A stretch of 64,000 nucleotides of DNA. Origin: Margaritispora aquatica. Its lineage: Eukaryota; Ascomycota; Leotiomycetes; Helotiales; Discinellaceae. Position numbers and translations under genes: made by a program. The notes below the pieces were generated by a model that worked only from the letters and a program-made list of their open reading frames with translations, searched no databases and was not told the origin of the DNA. Shown here one piece after another: positions 1-10,345 of the stretch; within the stretch, counting starts at the first letter, position 1; every line of letters begins with the position of its first letter. The stretch spans positions 1-64,000 of the forward strand of contig VJWN01000028.1 of assembly GCA_007644065.1 (NCBI GenBank). Reading direction: 5' to 3'.

Positions 1-87
1 CCTAACCCTAACCCTAACCCTAACCCTAACCCTAACCCTAACCCTAACCCTAACCCTAACCCTAACCCTAACCCTAACCCTAACCCT
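1..87. repeat. Telomere, CCCTAA repeat array
   Basis: About 14 perfect tandem copies of CCTAAC run from the first base and break at about position 87. CCCTAA at the 5' end of the top strand is the C-rich strand of a TTAGGG telomere, so this is the left physical end of a chromosome and coordinates increase toward the centromere. The array is short, as usual for filamentous fungi or as left by an assembly. Confidence 0.98.
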
Positions 88-1654
88 TAGAAAGAACTAG
101 ACTCTATAAAAGGGTTATTAATAATAAAGTTAAACTATCTAGGAATAAAAGAATAATTAATAGTAACTTTAAAAAAAAAATAATTAATCTTTAAATTATA
201 CTTTTTAATAACTTTAAAATAAAGGCTTAATTTATAGTCTTTATAGATCTTTTTAAAATATCGTTTAATAAAGTATTTACTACTATTAATAGTAGAATAA
301 TTTAAAAAAATATAAATAAATAAATCTAAAAACTTTAATTTAAAAAAAAATAATAACTTAAAATATAAATTAAATAAAGAAAAAAGCTAAATATTTTTTT
401 TATAGTTTATTACTTCTAACTTTTTATAAATATTTAAAGTCTTTAATACTAACTTTTTTTTTTTTTTAATTAGAATTAAATATAATTCTTTTAGAAGATA
501 AATTTTAAATATAAAAATAAATAAAAAAATTATATTAAAACAATTACTATAAAATATAATTTTAAAGTCTTTATAATATAATAAGAAATCTAGTTCTTAA
601 ATAATAGAAAAAGTTTTTTTTAGGTTAAAAGATTAAGTTTCTTTAAAAGTATTAAAATAAAATAAGAAATTTAATAAATTAATAAATATTTTTAAATATA
701 CTATTAATTAATATAATTTTAAAAATTAAATAGAAAAGAACTTTAAAATAAAGATAGAAATAAATTTAATATAGATTAAAAATAAATTTAGTATATATTA
801 GAGATAAATCTAAAAGATATTAAAAATAAATTTAGAGAATATAAGGTAAAAAAAAGTCTAGAGAAAGCTATAAGTAGATATAAAAAGTAAGGTTAAGGGT
901 TATTAAAGTAACTCGAAGGTAAGGTAATAGTAAAGTCTTAGAATAAGCTTTAAAAGTCTTTAAAAAAATAAAAAGAAAAAAAAAATTAATTATTAAAAAA
1001 GCTTATAGATAATACTAAATTATTAATTAAGGGTTCTTAAGGTAATAAGTAAAAAAAGGAAAGCGTAAGGTTAAGATCTTTTTACTAAGTAGTAATAAAC
1101 CTTAAGTTTATTTTCTATAAATAAATTAAGTCTTTTTATTTTTAGTAATAAACTATTATACTTAAGTCTTTGTTTAATTTTAATATTATTTTAGTTTTTT
1201 ACTATTTATTAAAAAGTTATAATTAACTTTATTTAGATATACTATTAAAGCTAATTTAATTTTCTTTAAAGTAAATTATAAGTAGTAAAGTTAACTTTAA
1301 CGTATAAGCCTTTAAATTAAAATATATAAATAATTAAAATAAATATCTTTTTTTTTTTCTTTTATAAACCTTTTTATATTTATTTTTTATAAATAAAATC
1401 TTAATTTTTTTATCTTTAGTATTTATTTATAAAACAATTCTCTATATTTTATTATTTTAAAACTATTTAAAAAAGATATAAGATCGTTTTTTTCTAAAGA
1501 GTAAAGAAGTTTTTCTTTATATTTTAGTATAAATACCTAATCTATAACGTCTATTTACCTTTCTAAAATCTATAGTAAATCGTATTTACGTTTAATTAAG
1601 TTATAGAGAGTTCCGTTTAACTCGTTATTGTATTTTCTTTCCTTTAATCTTACT

Positions 1655-1795
1655 AGTATCCGGCGGGCCCGCGGGGAAGGGCCGGATTAGGGTAGCTCCT
1701 ACTATACGATTACGTTAACGTAGGAGCTACCTCTAGCTGCGGGTGCGGCCGTGCTTTACTTTTCGTAGGAGGTAGCCAGCTCCCACGCCAAATAA
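1655..1795. other. GC-rich island inside the A+T-rich subtelomere
   Basis: A patch of about 140 bases with abrupt edges, high G+C, several CpG and normal CpA/TpG, embedded in RIP-like DNA on both sides. It has no reading frame of note. It contains an inverted repeat (1691-1731), and a degenerate third copy of the right arm follows near 1765. It may be a unique segment that escaped RIP, or a remnant of a structured or regulatory element. Function unknown. Confidence 0.7.
1691..1731. repeat. Perfect 12-bp inverted repeat, 17-nt spacer
   Basis: The left arm GGTAGCTCCTAC (1691-1702) is the exact reverse complement of the right arm GTAGGAGCTACC (1720-1731). The 17-nt spacer is A+T-rich and contains GTTAAC. 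The arms could form a cruciform or hairpin, or be a binding palindrome. Confidence 0.85.
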
Positions 1796-2767
1796 AAAAC
1801 GGAATAAGAGTTAGAAAACTTATTATTAGAAAGTATAAAGGTTAAAAGTTAAATAATAATAAAAAAATATATTATTTTAAAATTAATTAATAAACTAGTA
1901 ATATAAATATTATTTTTACTATAAATATCGTTAATAAAATAAAAAAATTTAATAATATTAAAAAATAATTATTTTATATAATAAAGATTTAAAAATTAAA
2001 AAATAATATAAATTTTATTATAAATAAAATTTTATTATATACTATAAGTATATTAAATTTTATAATTAATAAATAAATATATAATAAATATATTTTAAGT
2101 TTTTTTTAAAAAAAACTTAAAGATATAGTTTATTTTATATTTAAATAAATTTATAAAATCTTAACTTTACTTAGATAAACCTAGTAGTTTTTAAATCTAA
2201 TCTATTTTTATACTTAGAATAGTTCTATTTAAAATAGTTTTAGACTTTATAAAAGTACTATTCTCTTTAAATTTTAGTTTTGCTTTTTATAAAATATATT
2301 CCTTAAATATATTAGTAATAGCGATTTTAATCCTAAATTTAATACTAGAAAAGTAATATACTATCGATTAAGAATTATATAGTTACGGGTCGAATACTCC
2401 AGAATATACTATAGCTAGATTCGTATATATATATATATAATATACGGCCACTAAAACAGAGGTTACGTCCAGCCCCGCTTATCTTGAATATTATAAATAC
2501 TATAGAATAAGTCTAATATTCAGAACCTTTCTGAATCCTATTAGTAGGCCGTTATATTAGGTAGATAGATCTGGTACTTGAACCTACAGACCATGAATAG
2601 TCAAACGGAATGAATTATAAAGAAAATAATATAATTTTTTTGTCTGTATCTCTAATAGCCTATATAACACACTCTCTATAAGCCTGCCTTGCTTCCTGTG
2701 CATATTTACAATTTCAAGCTCAAGATTTTATTATATTCCTCTTCCGATAACTCGAAGGAATCGCAAG

Positions 2768-4505
2768 TCAATTGGGGTAAATCAAAACAGCTTCTGAAGC
2801 TGCAACTCTGACCGTACCGTCGGTAACCTTTTCGCTGGAGTATGTCCCGTTAATCTTTCCTTTGCTGTCAATCCCTTGACCAGAAAAAGTAATACCCCAT
2901 TTGACATCTGCACCTGGTGCAGTAAGGCGCCTCACAGTGAAGTTATTCCCTATACTGCTAGGAAGATCCACAACAACAGATGGACGAGCCGCGGTTCCTG
3001 CCATCCAAGCTTGCAAGTTGAGCGCAACTACGGACTCCAATTTAGAAGTATCATTGTTGTATATCCCATAGACTGTGAAGAGGTTACTCGCGTACAGTAA
3101 CTCCACTTGCTTGTTTGAACCAGCCAAAGCACTTGCGGTAAAGAAGAAGGAGTAATAAGCTCCCATCACACCCGCTTCGTAGTCGAACATTTCTATCGGG
3201 TTCCAGGCGGAGTACTTCCACCCAGTCCCTTGATGAAGATAGACGCGTGAAATATTCGTTTGCGCAGCGTAGAATACGTAATCAAGCGTCCATAGCGCGG
3301 CTGCAAAGGTATCGGAGACCCCTAATTTTCCATGCCCCTACTCGTACACTTAAATTAGTATATACCATTCATAAGAAAGAGATCATTTATTGATGTATCC
3401 CCGTCGTCGGGACAGGTACTTACAGAGAGGGAGTTTGTCTCTCCAAGGAAATATGGCACATTTCTAGATTTGGCATCATCCGCGAGCACGAGCTGTTTCG
3501 CAAGATTGCTAACCGTATTACTGTGGCTCAGGAGGTATTGAGCGTCGGTGCTGTTGTCGGCAGCAGTTCCCATGTACTACGACAGTGTCAGCAATCATAG
3601 GACTTAACTGTGAGAAAACATAATGTAAAACTACCTGATGAGTTGAGGCCTGCTTGACCGTGTTGTTGTTGTTTATTCCCAGATTTAGGAGTGTCTGGGT
3701 CGTCGCGCAGGTGAGTGCATTCACACATTTCGGCTGGACGAAATCGCCAATTTGGTAGATCTTTTTGTTTGGTACCCCCCAAAGATACTGACTGATATTT
3801 TGAGAATATCCAAAGAAATGATCAACATACCCCGGCAACCTGTTGGCGTTTCCTTGTTCATTGCCAAGCTCTATGGAATGCAGATACTGATCGCCAATAG
3901 AGTCAAAGACGTTTTTGATAATGCCACGAGCATCCGCGAGATAGGAGTAAGTTGAGAAACTGAATGGCAAGCCAACGGTATACACCGTGTCCTTTGGCCA
4001 GACGTGGAAGCAATCCGCAAATGCGGGACCAACATACACGGCTAAGGGTTCGTCAAGGGGCCCTGGGGTAGATGACGCCCACTGGGATTCAAGGCCAACA
4101 TCCAACGTTGGTACCCATTTTGCTATTTTTTGAGTCGCTCCTCCTACACGCACTCTAATTGGGGTTTTCCCAATTTTGCGAAGGTTGGCGACTAAATTCA
4201 CACTGAGCTCGTTAACGTAGCTAGTATGAGTTAGAAAGATTCCGCTAAGTGGGAATAAGTGGAAATCGATCTCTGTCTGCTTACCTGGCGTTTCCGGTGT
4301 AGTCGAAGAAGTTATTGAATTCGATTGAAAAGGATTGAAACATAGGACCGACTACTTGTCGGGTAGACTGTGGCGCGCTGGGGATTATGACAGCGATAGT
4401 TGAGGTCGCCGCGGCTGCAAGAGTGGTAGAGGCTGCATTGGTGGTTCTAGCATATAAGCTTAAGAAAATAACAGCCAAAGGCGAAAGAAGTTGAGCGCCG
4501 AACAT
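2768..4505 (-). CDS. Secreted glycoside hydrolase family 79 (beta-glucuronidase-like)
   Basis: Predicted retaining glycosidase of GH79, a family that includes beta-glucuronidases and related enzymes acting on glucuronic-acid sugars of wall polysaccharides and arabinogalactan. Exons on the minus strand are 4505-4285, 4220-3635, 3576-3424 and 3337-2768; they sum to 510 codons (509 aa). Residues 1-24 form a signal peptide. The RVGG motif near residue 98, ELGNE with the likely acid/base Glu195, and LGETNS with the likely nucleophile Glu315 are all present, followed by GVSDTFAAALW and a beta-rich C-terminal domain. No break is seen, so it is an intact enzyme only about 2.7 kb from the telomere, next to RIP-affected DNA. 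The last intron has two candidate 3' AGs. Only the one at 3339-3338 keeps frame with the GTAAGT donor at 3423. The family is confident; the exact substrate is not. Confidence 0.9.
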
Positions 4506-5489
4506 GCTGACAGAGATGCTACTGCTTTCTGAAAGTTCTCAAGAGTAGAAAAGAAGTCAAATCTCACTGGCAAGAGTATGTAATGCAATACAATGGGAAC
4601 ACCATGGTTTTAAACTCATCCTCTTTCCCTCTCCACAGCTCCGCCAAGTCGTCGCTACAATCTACTTTGTCATTTTTCCATCAATCATTATCATTGCCGT
4701 CCGCTGTGCCTTCAAAGAGAGCCTAGATACCCGAGTCCAGAATTGAGGGTGCGCTGGTGTCACCTAACCCGGAGGTCCATATCATTACACACATTTGTGA
4801 GCTGCTATACATTGTAGAGTAAGCTTCTAGGAAATCATTTTACCCCAAATTCTCGGAAATTTGCGGGGTACCTAGAAAGCCACATGCCTCCGCATAGCCT
4901 TTTATCTAAAGGAACAAATAATTTTCATTCCCTACTCCGTCTCCCTCTCTTTCTCCGCCCTTGCAGGAGTGGCCCGCCCCCGCAGGAGTACCCCACCCCC
5001 GCAGGAGTAGCCCTATTTAGTCGGCTGAGGGTTACCCCATATATTCAGAAGTTCGGATATGCAAGATAGCCGTCTACAGGGACAAAAGACGCACGGAAGA
5101 AGCACGGAAGAGGGCGTGCCAAGGGTGGTCCATGGTTGCTGATCTCTTTTTAGTACAACGATATCAGTTAAATATATTAATTACTTTAAGTCTTATGTTT
5201 TAACAGATAAATCCTATAAGATTTACAAAGGACTTTATTTCGTTTATTAGAAATCAAGTTAAGAAAAAGTATATAGCGTCGAAGTGTAGGTAGATAATCA
5301 GGTAGTCACGGCACGTGATATAAAGGGGCTGGAAATTTGATGGTCAGTGCGGTTGAAGCTCGACTTTTCTCGTATTATCAAATGTAGAATACCATTGAAC
5401 TCTTTCCAACGTATCTCCTCTACAACTTTCTTTACTTATCCATTTGCCTTTCAGACTCTTTTTTGAAACGATATATTATTGATCTCATT
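4506..5489. other. Intergenic, divergent promoters
   Basis: This gap lies between the head-to-head GH79 and EXPERA genes, so it should hold both promoters. It contains a 19-bp minisatellite (4963-5013), an A+T-rich block at about 5150-5270 and a pyrimidine-rich stretch before the EXPERA gene. A short frame at 4884-5069 overlaps the minisatellite and is not credible as a gene. Confidence 0.6.
4963..5013. repeat. 19-bp GC-rich minisatellite, about 2.7 units
   Basis: Units start at 4963, 4982 and 5001 with GCAGGAGT followed by a C-rich tail. The first two are full 19-bp copies differing at a few positions, and the third is partial. The array sits in the shared upstream region of two divergent genes. 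Confidence 0.85.
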
Positions 5490-6251
5490 ATGGGGGCCTC
5501 ACTTCTTTCGCGGAAACGTGACTTGGCCTACTTCATCAACTTTTGCATTGGAATTCCCGTTACCTTTAGTATGTATTCCTTGGATCTATATGAAAAGGAC
5601 TCAACATTCCTGGTTTCCAAAAGAATTGGTTTCGGCCTGAAAGCTTACCTCGCTAACCTCTCCTGATAGTAATGGATCTCCAGGCCATCTATCCACCCTC
5701 AATGGTTCCCGGCTTCATGCAAAGCATCAAGGCGTACTACATCGCCACCTACAATGACCGCTTCTTCATCGATCCACCGGTTTTCTTTGAGTTATTCGTG
5801 TGGTCCGAGTTTCTAATTCAGGCACCTGTTATGATCTGGGCTTTGTGGGGCTTATATCACAGTGAGATCTCATTATCTCATCTCATCTCATTCCATGTCC
5901 CTCTAACTTATCTACCTATCATGAAAGGTAGCTAAGGATGTCTTACTAATCATTTGTGCAAAGATTCGCCCAAAATTCCACTCATCCTATTTCCGTTTGC
6001 GATGTTGATCTTTATTACTACCGTGACGTGCATGGTTGAGATGTTGGGCTGGGATACGCCAATTGAACAGAGGATGGCATTGGCGAAGCTGTATAGTTCT
6101 TATGCTGCTGTTTGTAGGTACATCACTTCTCTGCTTTTTGTAAGGTTCCTGATATCATGCAGCTGCTATCCTTGGGGTTGATATGTTCATCCGTCTCAAC
6201 AACATGATCAATCAGAATATAGCGACCAAGGAATCGAAGAAAAGCCAGTAA
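5490..6251 (+). CDS. EXPERA-domain (TMEM97/sigma-2 receptor-type) membrane protein
   Basis: Exons 5490-5568, 5670-5861, 5964-6113 and 6163-6251 give 169 aa, close to the 170-180 aa of the TMEM97 family. The start LLSRKRDLAYF, the motif DLQAIYPPSMVPGF, the string YYIATYNDRFF and four hydrophobic segments fit the EXPERA fold. That fold is shared by emopamil-binding protein and TMEM97, and is linked to sterol and lipid handling in the endoplasmic reticulum. An in-frame ATG at 5463 would add nine residues; 5490 is preferred because family members begin just before SRKRD. The C-terminus is lysine-rich (TKESKKSQ), compatible with ER retrieval. The family is clear. The ligand or reaction in fungi is not established here. 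Confidence 0.85.
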
Positions 6252-6469
6252 GAGAGTCTAACGATGCGTGTCTTTGGAATCATATTATCGGATGAACTTA
6301 GAATCACTATGTTTGCACTTCTCAATGGACTCGTCCCTATAGAAACGGTATACTGTGTCAAAGCTTGTCAGAGCCAAGTCACCCCATCATACCCTTGCAA
6401 TGTTTGTCCAAATGTCCAAATACGGTAGTCTTCCAGTCAGAAATCTACAGTTCCTACCACACATCCGTC

Positions 6470-7153
6470 TCACAGCTCCCTCTTCTCCACCAACTCTCTC
6501 CACTCTCCTCTCAACCTCGCCTCCCATCCACCCGCACCACCATACCTGACCACTACGGCCCTTGCCTCCCCCTCCTTCAAAAACAGCCTCCAGTGTCCCC
6601 TCTCCATACCTATTCCCCCATAGCCCGCATAGCCCATATTCAAGCCCCAAAATGGCGCGACTAGTTTTATGAGGCTCCAGTCTAGTGTCCCTGGTGCAGT
6701 GATCTTGAGAACCACATCTATTTTAGCTATATTCTCAGTCTTACCAGTGGTGATAGCAGTAGCGTTAACGCCGTTAAGAACCCGCACGAGTGAAGCCAGC
6801 AATGATCTTTGTGCCCGCTGGTTTGAAATGGTGTGTTTAATTACTCCGCTGTTTGGGGAGGGAAGTGAGATATAAATAACCACATTCAGCTTTGACCTTG
6901 AGTCTGCATTAATGGTAGTATCTGTGTCGATGGTCGACGACACAAGAGGTAAATGTCCATAAGATGAGACCGTAGATAATAAAGAAGTCTGCCAAGTTGC
7001 GAAGTCAGGCATGAGGTAATAGTTTGTGTGATGTGTCTCCAAAGGGAGTGTGATGGTGAGTGTGTTTGTTTCTGCGACGAATGCTATGTCTGTGTGCGAT
7101 GGACGAGGAGGCAGTAGCATCATTAGCGTAGGAATGGAAGTATAGAGTGCCAT
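6470..7153 (-). CDS. Uncharacterised protein, 227 aa
   Basis: Single exon beginning at an ATG that opens MALYTSIPTLMMLLPPRP. I do not recognise a family. The N-terminal half has alternating hydrophobic beta-like segments, there is a glycine-rich stretch near residues 170-180 (MGYAGYGGIG), and the C-terminus is charged (EWRELVEK). There is no clear transmembrane span or cleavable signal. It converges with the EXPERA gene, leaving about 218 bases between the stops. The 3' part also reads open on the other strand, but the minus frame is longer and has no frame break. Confidence 0.55.
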   Translation of the reverse strand: MALYTSIPTLMMLLPPRPSHTDIAFVAETNTLTITLPLETHHTNYYLMPDFATWQTSLLSTVSSYGHLPLVSSTIDTDTTINADSRSKLNVVIYISLPSPNSGVIKHTISNQRAQRSLLASLVRVLNGVNATAITTGKTENIAKIDVVLKITAPGTLDWSLIKLVAPFWGLNMGYAGYGGIGMERGHWRLFLKEGEARAVVVRYGGAGGWEARLRGEWRELVEKREL

Positions 7154-8330
7154 GTTCTGTTTTCGATGGTTATTATTCTCAGAATAAGAAAAAAATGAAG
7201 CAAACTTCGGGTCTTTGAACTAAATTTGATCTCTGGTCACCGACTTGGTAATTTTGCTCTATTAAAGGTTAGAAGCTGCTGGTGAATATCGTGTGAAACC
7301 GGATACCTACAAGTGATGTGGCTGCTGGAAAGCTGTCATGATTCATTGGTTGGTTATCTGCCTATTTATATGAGCAGACAGTCTTTGAAATAATGCTTTG
7401 GAAGTTTTCTTTGCTGTTAGTGTTGATCTCAGTCAATTTTTAGTCCTTTGTCTGACTCTGCACTACCTCTGCAACTGAGTACTGGATTTCAAGTTGAGGT
7501 TGGACAAACGAGTATATTTTTGCATGAGAAAGCCTGGTTCAAACTTTGTGAGAGGTACTGAATTGCTTCATCCTCTATTGCTCTTTAGTTCCTGCTGTCA
7601 GTGTATTTCTGATACAATATTTCATGCTAGGGCGTGATCTGATCCAGTAAGTGATCCAGCCCATGTTCTCATGTGGTTGACTCTCACTTTCATTTGGAGA
7701 TATCTTCTATAATACCGAGTAATGCTGGACAAGGAAATTGTCAGTAGATGTATGTCATGGTAAGGCACAAGGAAAACTTTGAGCCATGAAATGACAGCTT
7801 AATTTTGGTTCAGTGCTAAGCGAGATCTGGGGCAAATAAAGAAACGCGACCAGAGCTTTATGGAGAAAACCATAACGCAATGGCAATCGCGTCTCAGTGG
7901 CAGCAATACTAAAACACTTAATTGTACAAAGAAAGTGGGATGGCTGCCAGTATTCATCTTCTTAAATTAATAAATCACGTGTGTGGCGTATTATCTCCAC
8001 CAAAATTACGACCCGAGATGCGAGATACGCTTTCCTTTCATCTTTCCAGCCAAACAATCCATCCTCTATCACACCGCTACGTCGAGCATCTAATGCAAAT
8101 TATCCCTTGGAGACATTTGTCATTGCATACCTTCTGCCATCAGGAATGCGGGATTGAGGTTATACAGCAGCATTGTTGTGGCTCGTGTGTCCCACCCCGC
8201 CTTTTCATCATCAACGCATTACGCTTTACGAGCTACCTAAAGCGAGTGCGAGTGCGAGAAGTGTGAATTGGTGAATAAGCGTTCAACAGATTTGGTTTGT
8301 TTTCTTTTACATAGGTCGAAACTGGGAAAT
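7154..8330. other. Intergenic, nothing coding seen
   Basis: Divergent spacer between the unknown gene and the Zn2Cys6 regulator, moderately A+T-rich. A 114-codon frame at 7922-8266 lacks recognisable features and probably overlaps the leader of the regulator. No repeats or RNA genes seen. Confidence 0.5.
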
Positions 8331-9769
8331 ATGGAGACCGTGGGTGGTGCTCAGCCAGTGGCGAAGACGAGGAAGACGCATACAAAGAGTCGTGGTGGAT
8401 GTAAGGAGTGTAAGAGGCGAAAGCTCAAAGTATGTGAGCACTTAGAACATGTCATACACACATACTAACGATATCAACAGTGTGATGTAAATACCCCAAT
8501 CCTTGGGGAATGCGTTTAAAATTTTGTCGGTTTGCAGTATTATCATACAAAAGATGAGATGGGTCATCGATCGCTCACTAATCCTCATCTCAGGAAGACA
8601 AACCAATATGTGCAGGCTGTCGAAAAAGGGAAATACAATGCGATTACACCCCCACAGTCCGCCCTCGTCCATCAACCCTTGAAGAGCGCTCTCATACCCA
8701 CAACCCAAGTCGACACCCCGCCATTCCCAATTTAATGGCCACCCCCGAATCAACGACAGGAACAGTACCCTCACGAGTAACAACACCACACTCTCTAGGG
8801 AATTCTCCTGTTCCTCCACCGACACCACAAGGCAAAGTCTTCGACATGCAAGATATGGCCCTATGGCACCATTTCATCAAACACACAGCTTCCACGCTCC
8901 TCAATCCATGGGGCGAAGAGTTACCCCGCCTTGCTCTGAATTGCTCATACCTTCTTCACGGCATCCTTGCAGTCTCAGCTCTTCACTTGGCCTACCTTCA
9001 CCCTTCCCAAAGACTGCAGTACACGCACCTGGCCTCACAACACCAGAATCTTGTATACCCTCTGCTGCACGCAGGCATGTCCCAAGTAACATCTGACAAC
9101 GGATCACACCTCTTCGCAACCTCTACACTCGTCATTATCTTCAACTACGCCTCTTTCAACGCCCCGGAGCACACCTTCCCATTCACACAGGCTTCCAATG
9201 AAGGCGCGTCAAATTGGATAATCTGCTTCCGAGGCTGTTCCGAGATCGCGCAGGCCGCACAATCACATGTTGAAGCCGGTCCTCTAGGATTCCTCATCAC
9301 TCAAGGCCGCGCCTTGCAGGCAGCACTGTCAACGGGCGCGCGCCCTAAGCCCGAAGACGATGCCTCCCTCGCGCAAATCACAGAATCAGTGCTCACGCTG
9401 CCGTCTATCAAGACAAGTACGACGGTTGAGGAGATGGACGCGTACATCGACGCCATCGAGAAGTTGAGGAACATGCTCGCGGCGAGCAGCAGCATAGAGC
9501 CAGGAGACCAGGATTCCGTGATACGAAGAGCCATATGTGGAATTTGGCCGGCAACGGTGAGGGGAACATTCATTAGGTTGTTGAGCGAGAGGAGGCCACC
9601 GGCGCTGATTCTCATGGCGCACTATTGTCTCCTCTTGGCGGAGGTACGGGATTGTTGGTATATCGAAGGGAGGAGTGCATATCTTTTTCAAGGGCTCCAG
9701 AGGGAGTTAGGAGATGAATGGGTGCCGTATCTAGAGTGGCCGAGAAGGGTCATTATGGGTGCTTCTTGA
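8331..9769 (+). CDS. Zn2Cys6 transcription factor, Upc2-like group
   Basis: Fungal binuclear zinc-cluster regulator of 426 aa. Exons are 8331-8429, a 6-nt microexon 8481-8486, and 8594-9769. Joined, they give the zinc cluster with Cys at 24, 27, 34, 41, 44 and 51 (C-x2-C-x6-C-x6-C-x2-C-x6-C). Without the microexon, which encodes Cys34-Asp35, the third cysteine is missing. The rest matches the short fungal-specific domain seen in sterol-uptake (Upc2-type) regulators, starting near ALWHHFIKHTA and rich in helices. It lies downstream of the EXPERA gene, whose family is sterol-linked; a regulatory link is only a guess. Target genes are unknown. Confidence 0.85.
8481..8486 (+). other. 6-nt microexon (Cys-Asp) in the zinc cluster
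   Basis: TGTGAT is flanked by ATCAACAG upstream and GTAAAT downstream. Both flanking introns have consensus ends (GTATGT...CAG; GTAAAT...CAG). Inclusion keeps phase 0 and supplies the third zinc-binding cysteine. Confidence 0.8.
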
Positions 9770-10345
9770 GCCTGTTATATTAGTAGATAGGCTTGACATC
9801 GTAGTCGTGGTTGTGAATGTGGTTGTAGATAAGCCACAGTGGTTGCTGTCGAAAAGGAGCACGACTTGCATTGCATTGCATGACATGACATGACATGGCA
9901 TAGCATTACATATGCCCCCTAAATCTGAGACATATAACGCATATCACATCCTTGATTACCTAAAGTGCAGAGGAAGTGATTCATTCAGAAAACCAACAAA
10001 AACGACGTGTATATCCAACAAATAGTACATGGGCACTCGCCCAACACCTTCATACCTGCACATGTTCCTTAGTCGATTCTCACAGTCTTGATTTTCTTAT
10101 CCATTATAAATCAGAGCTGGCCAACTCATAGACGCAATAATGAAGAAATTAACCACGCAGTCAAACATCCAGCATCATTAGTTTTCCACAGTGGGCTCCA
10201 TGCTTGTGGCTCTGAATGCTGCACCTTATCCTATCATATCATATCATACATAAAATATTTGATTACAAGCCGTCTATACCTTTTTTCTCTCTTTCCTTTC
10301 CTTGGCAATCATCGAAACTCCACTGAGACCCCACTCCGTCCAAAC
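9770..10345. other. Intergenic, convergent 3' ends
   Basis: Spacer between the ends of the zinc-cluster gene and the RBM25-like gene. It contains a run of degenerate pentamers at about 9868-9910 (GCATT/GACAT type). The frame at 10088-10378 overlaps the 3' end of the splicing-factor gene and shows no protein features. Confidence 0.6.

Larger units (their letters stand above)
92..2440. other. RIP-like A+T-rich subtelomere, no genes
   Basis: Almost pure A/T with no open frame of useful length. CpA and TpG dinucleotides are nearly absent over hundreds of bases (none in about 121-300), while TpA is abundant. The remaining C is nearly always followed by T, G or C. This is the expected product of RIP, which converts CpA to TpA in duplicated DNA. 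The original repeated sequence cannot be recognised by eye. An (AT)n tract lies near 2430. Normal composition returns at about 2440-2640. Confidence 0.85.
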
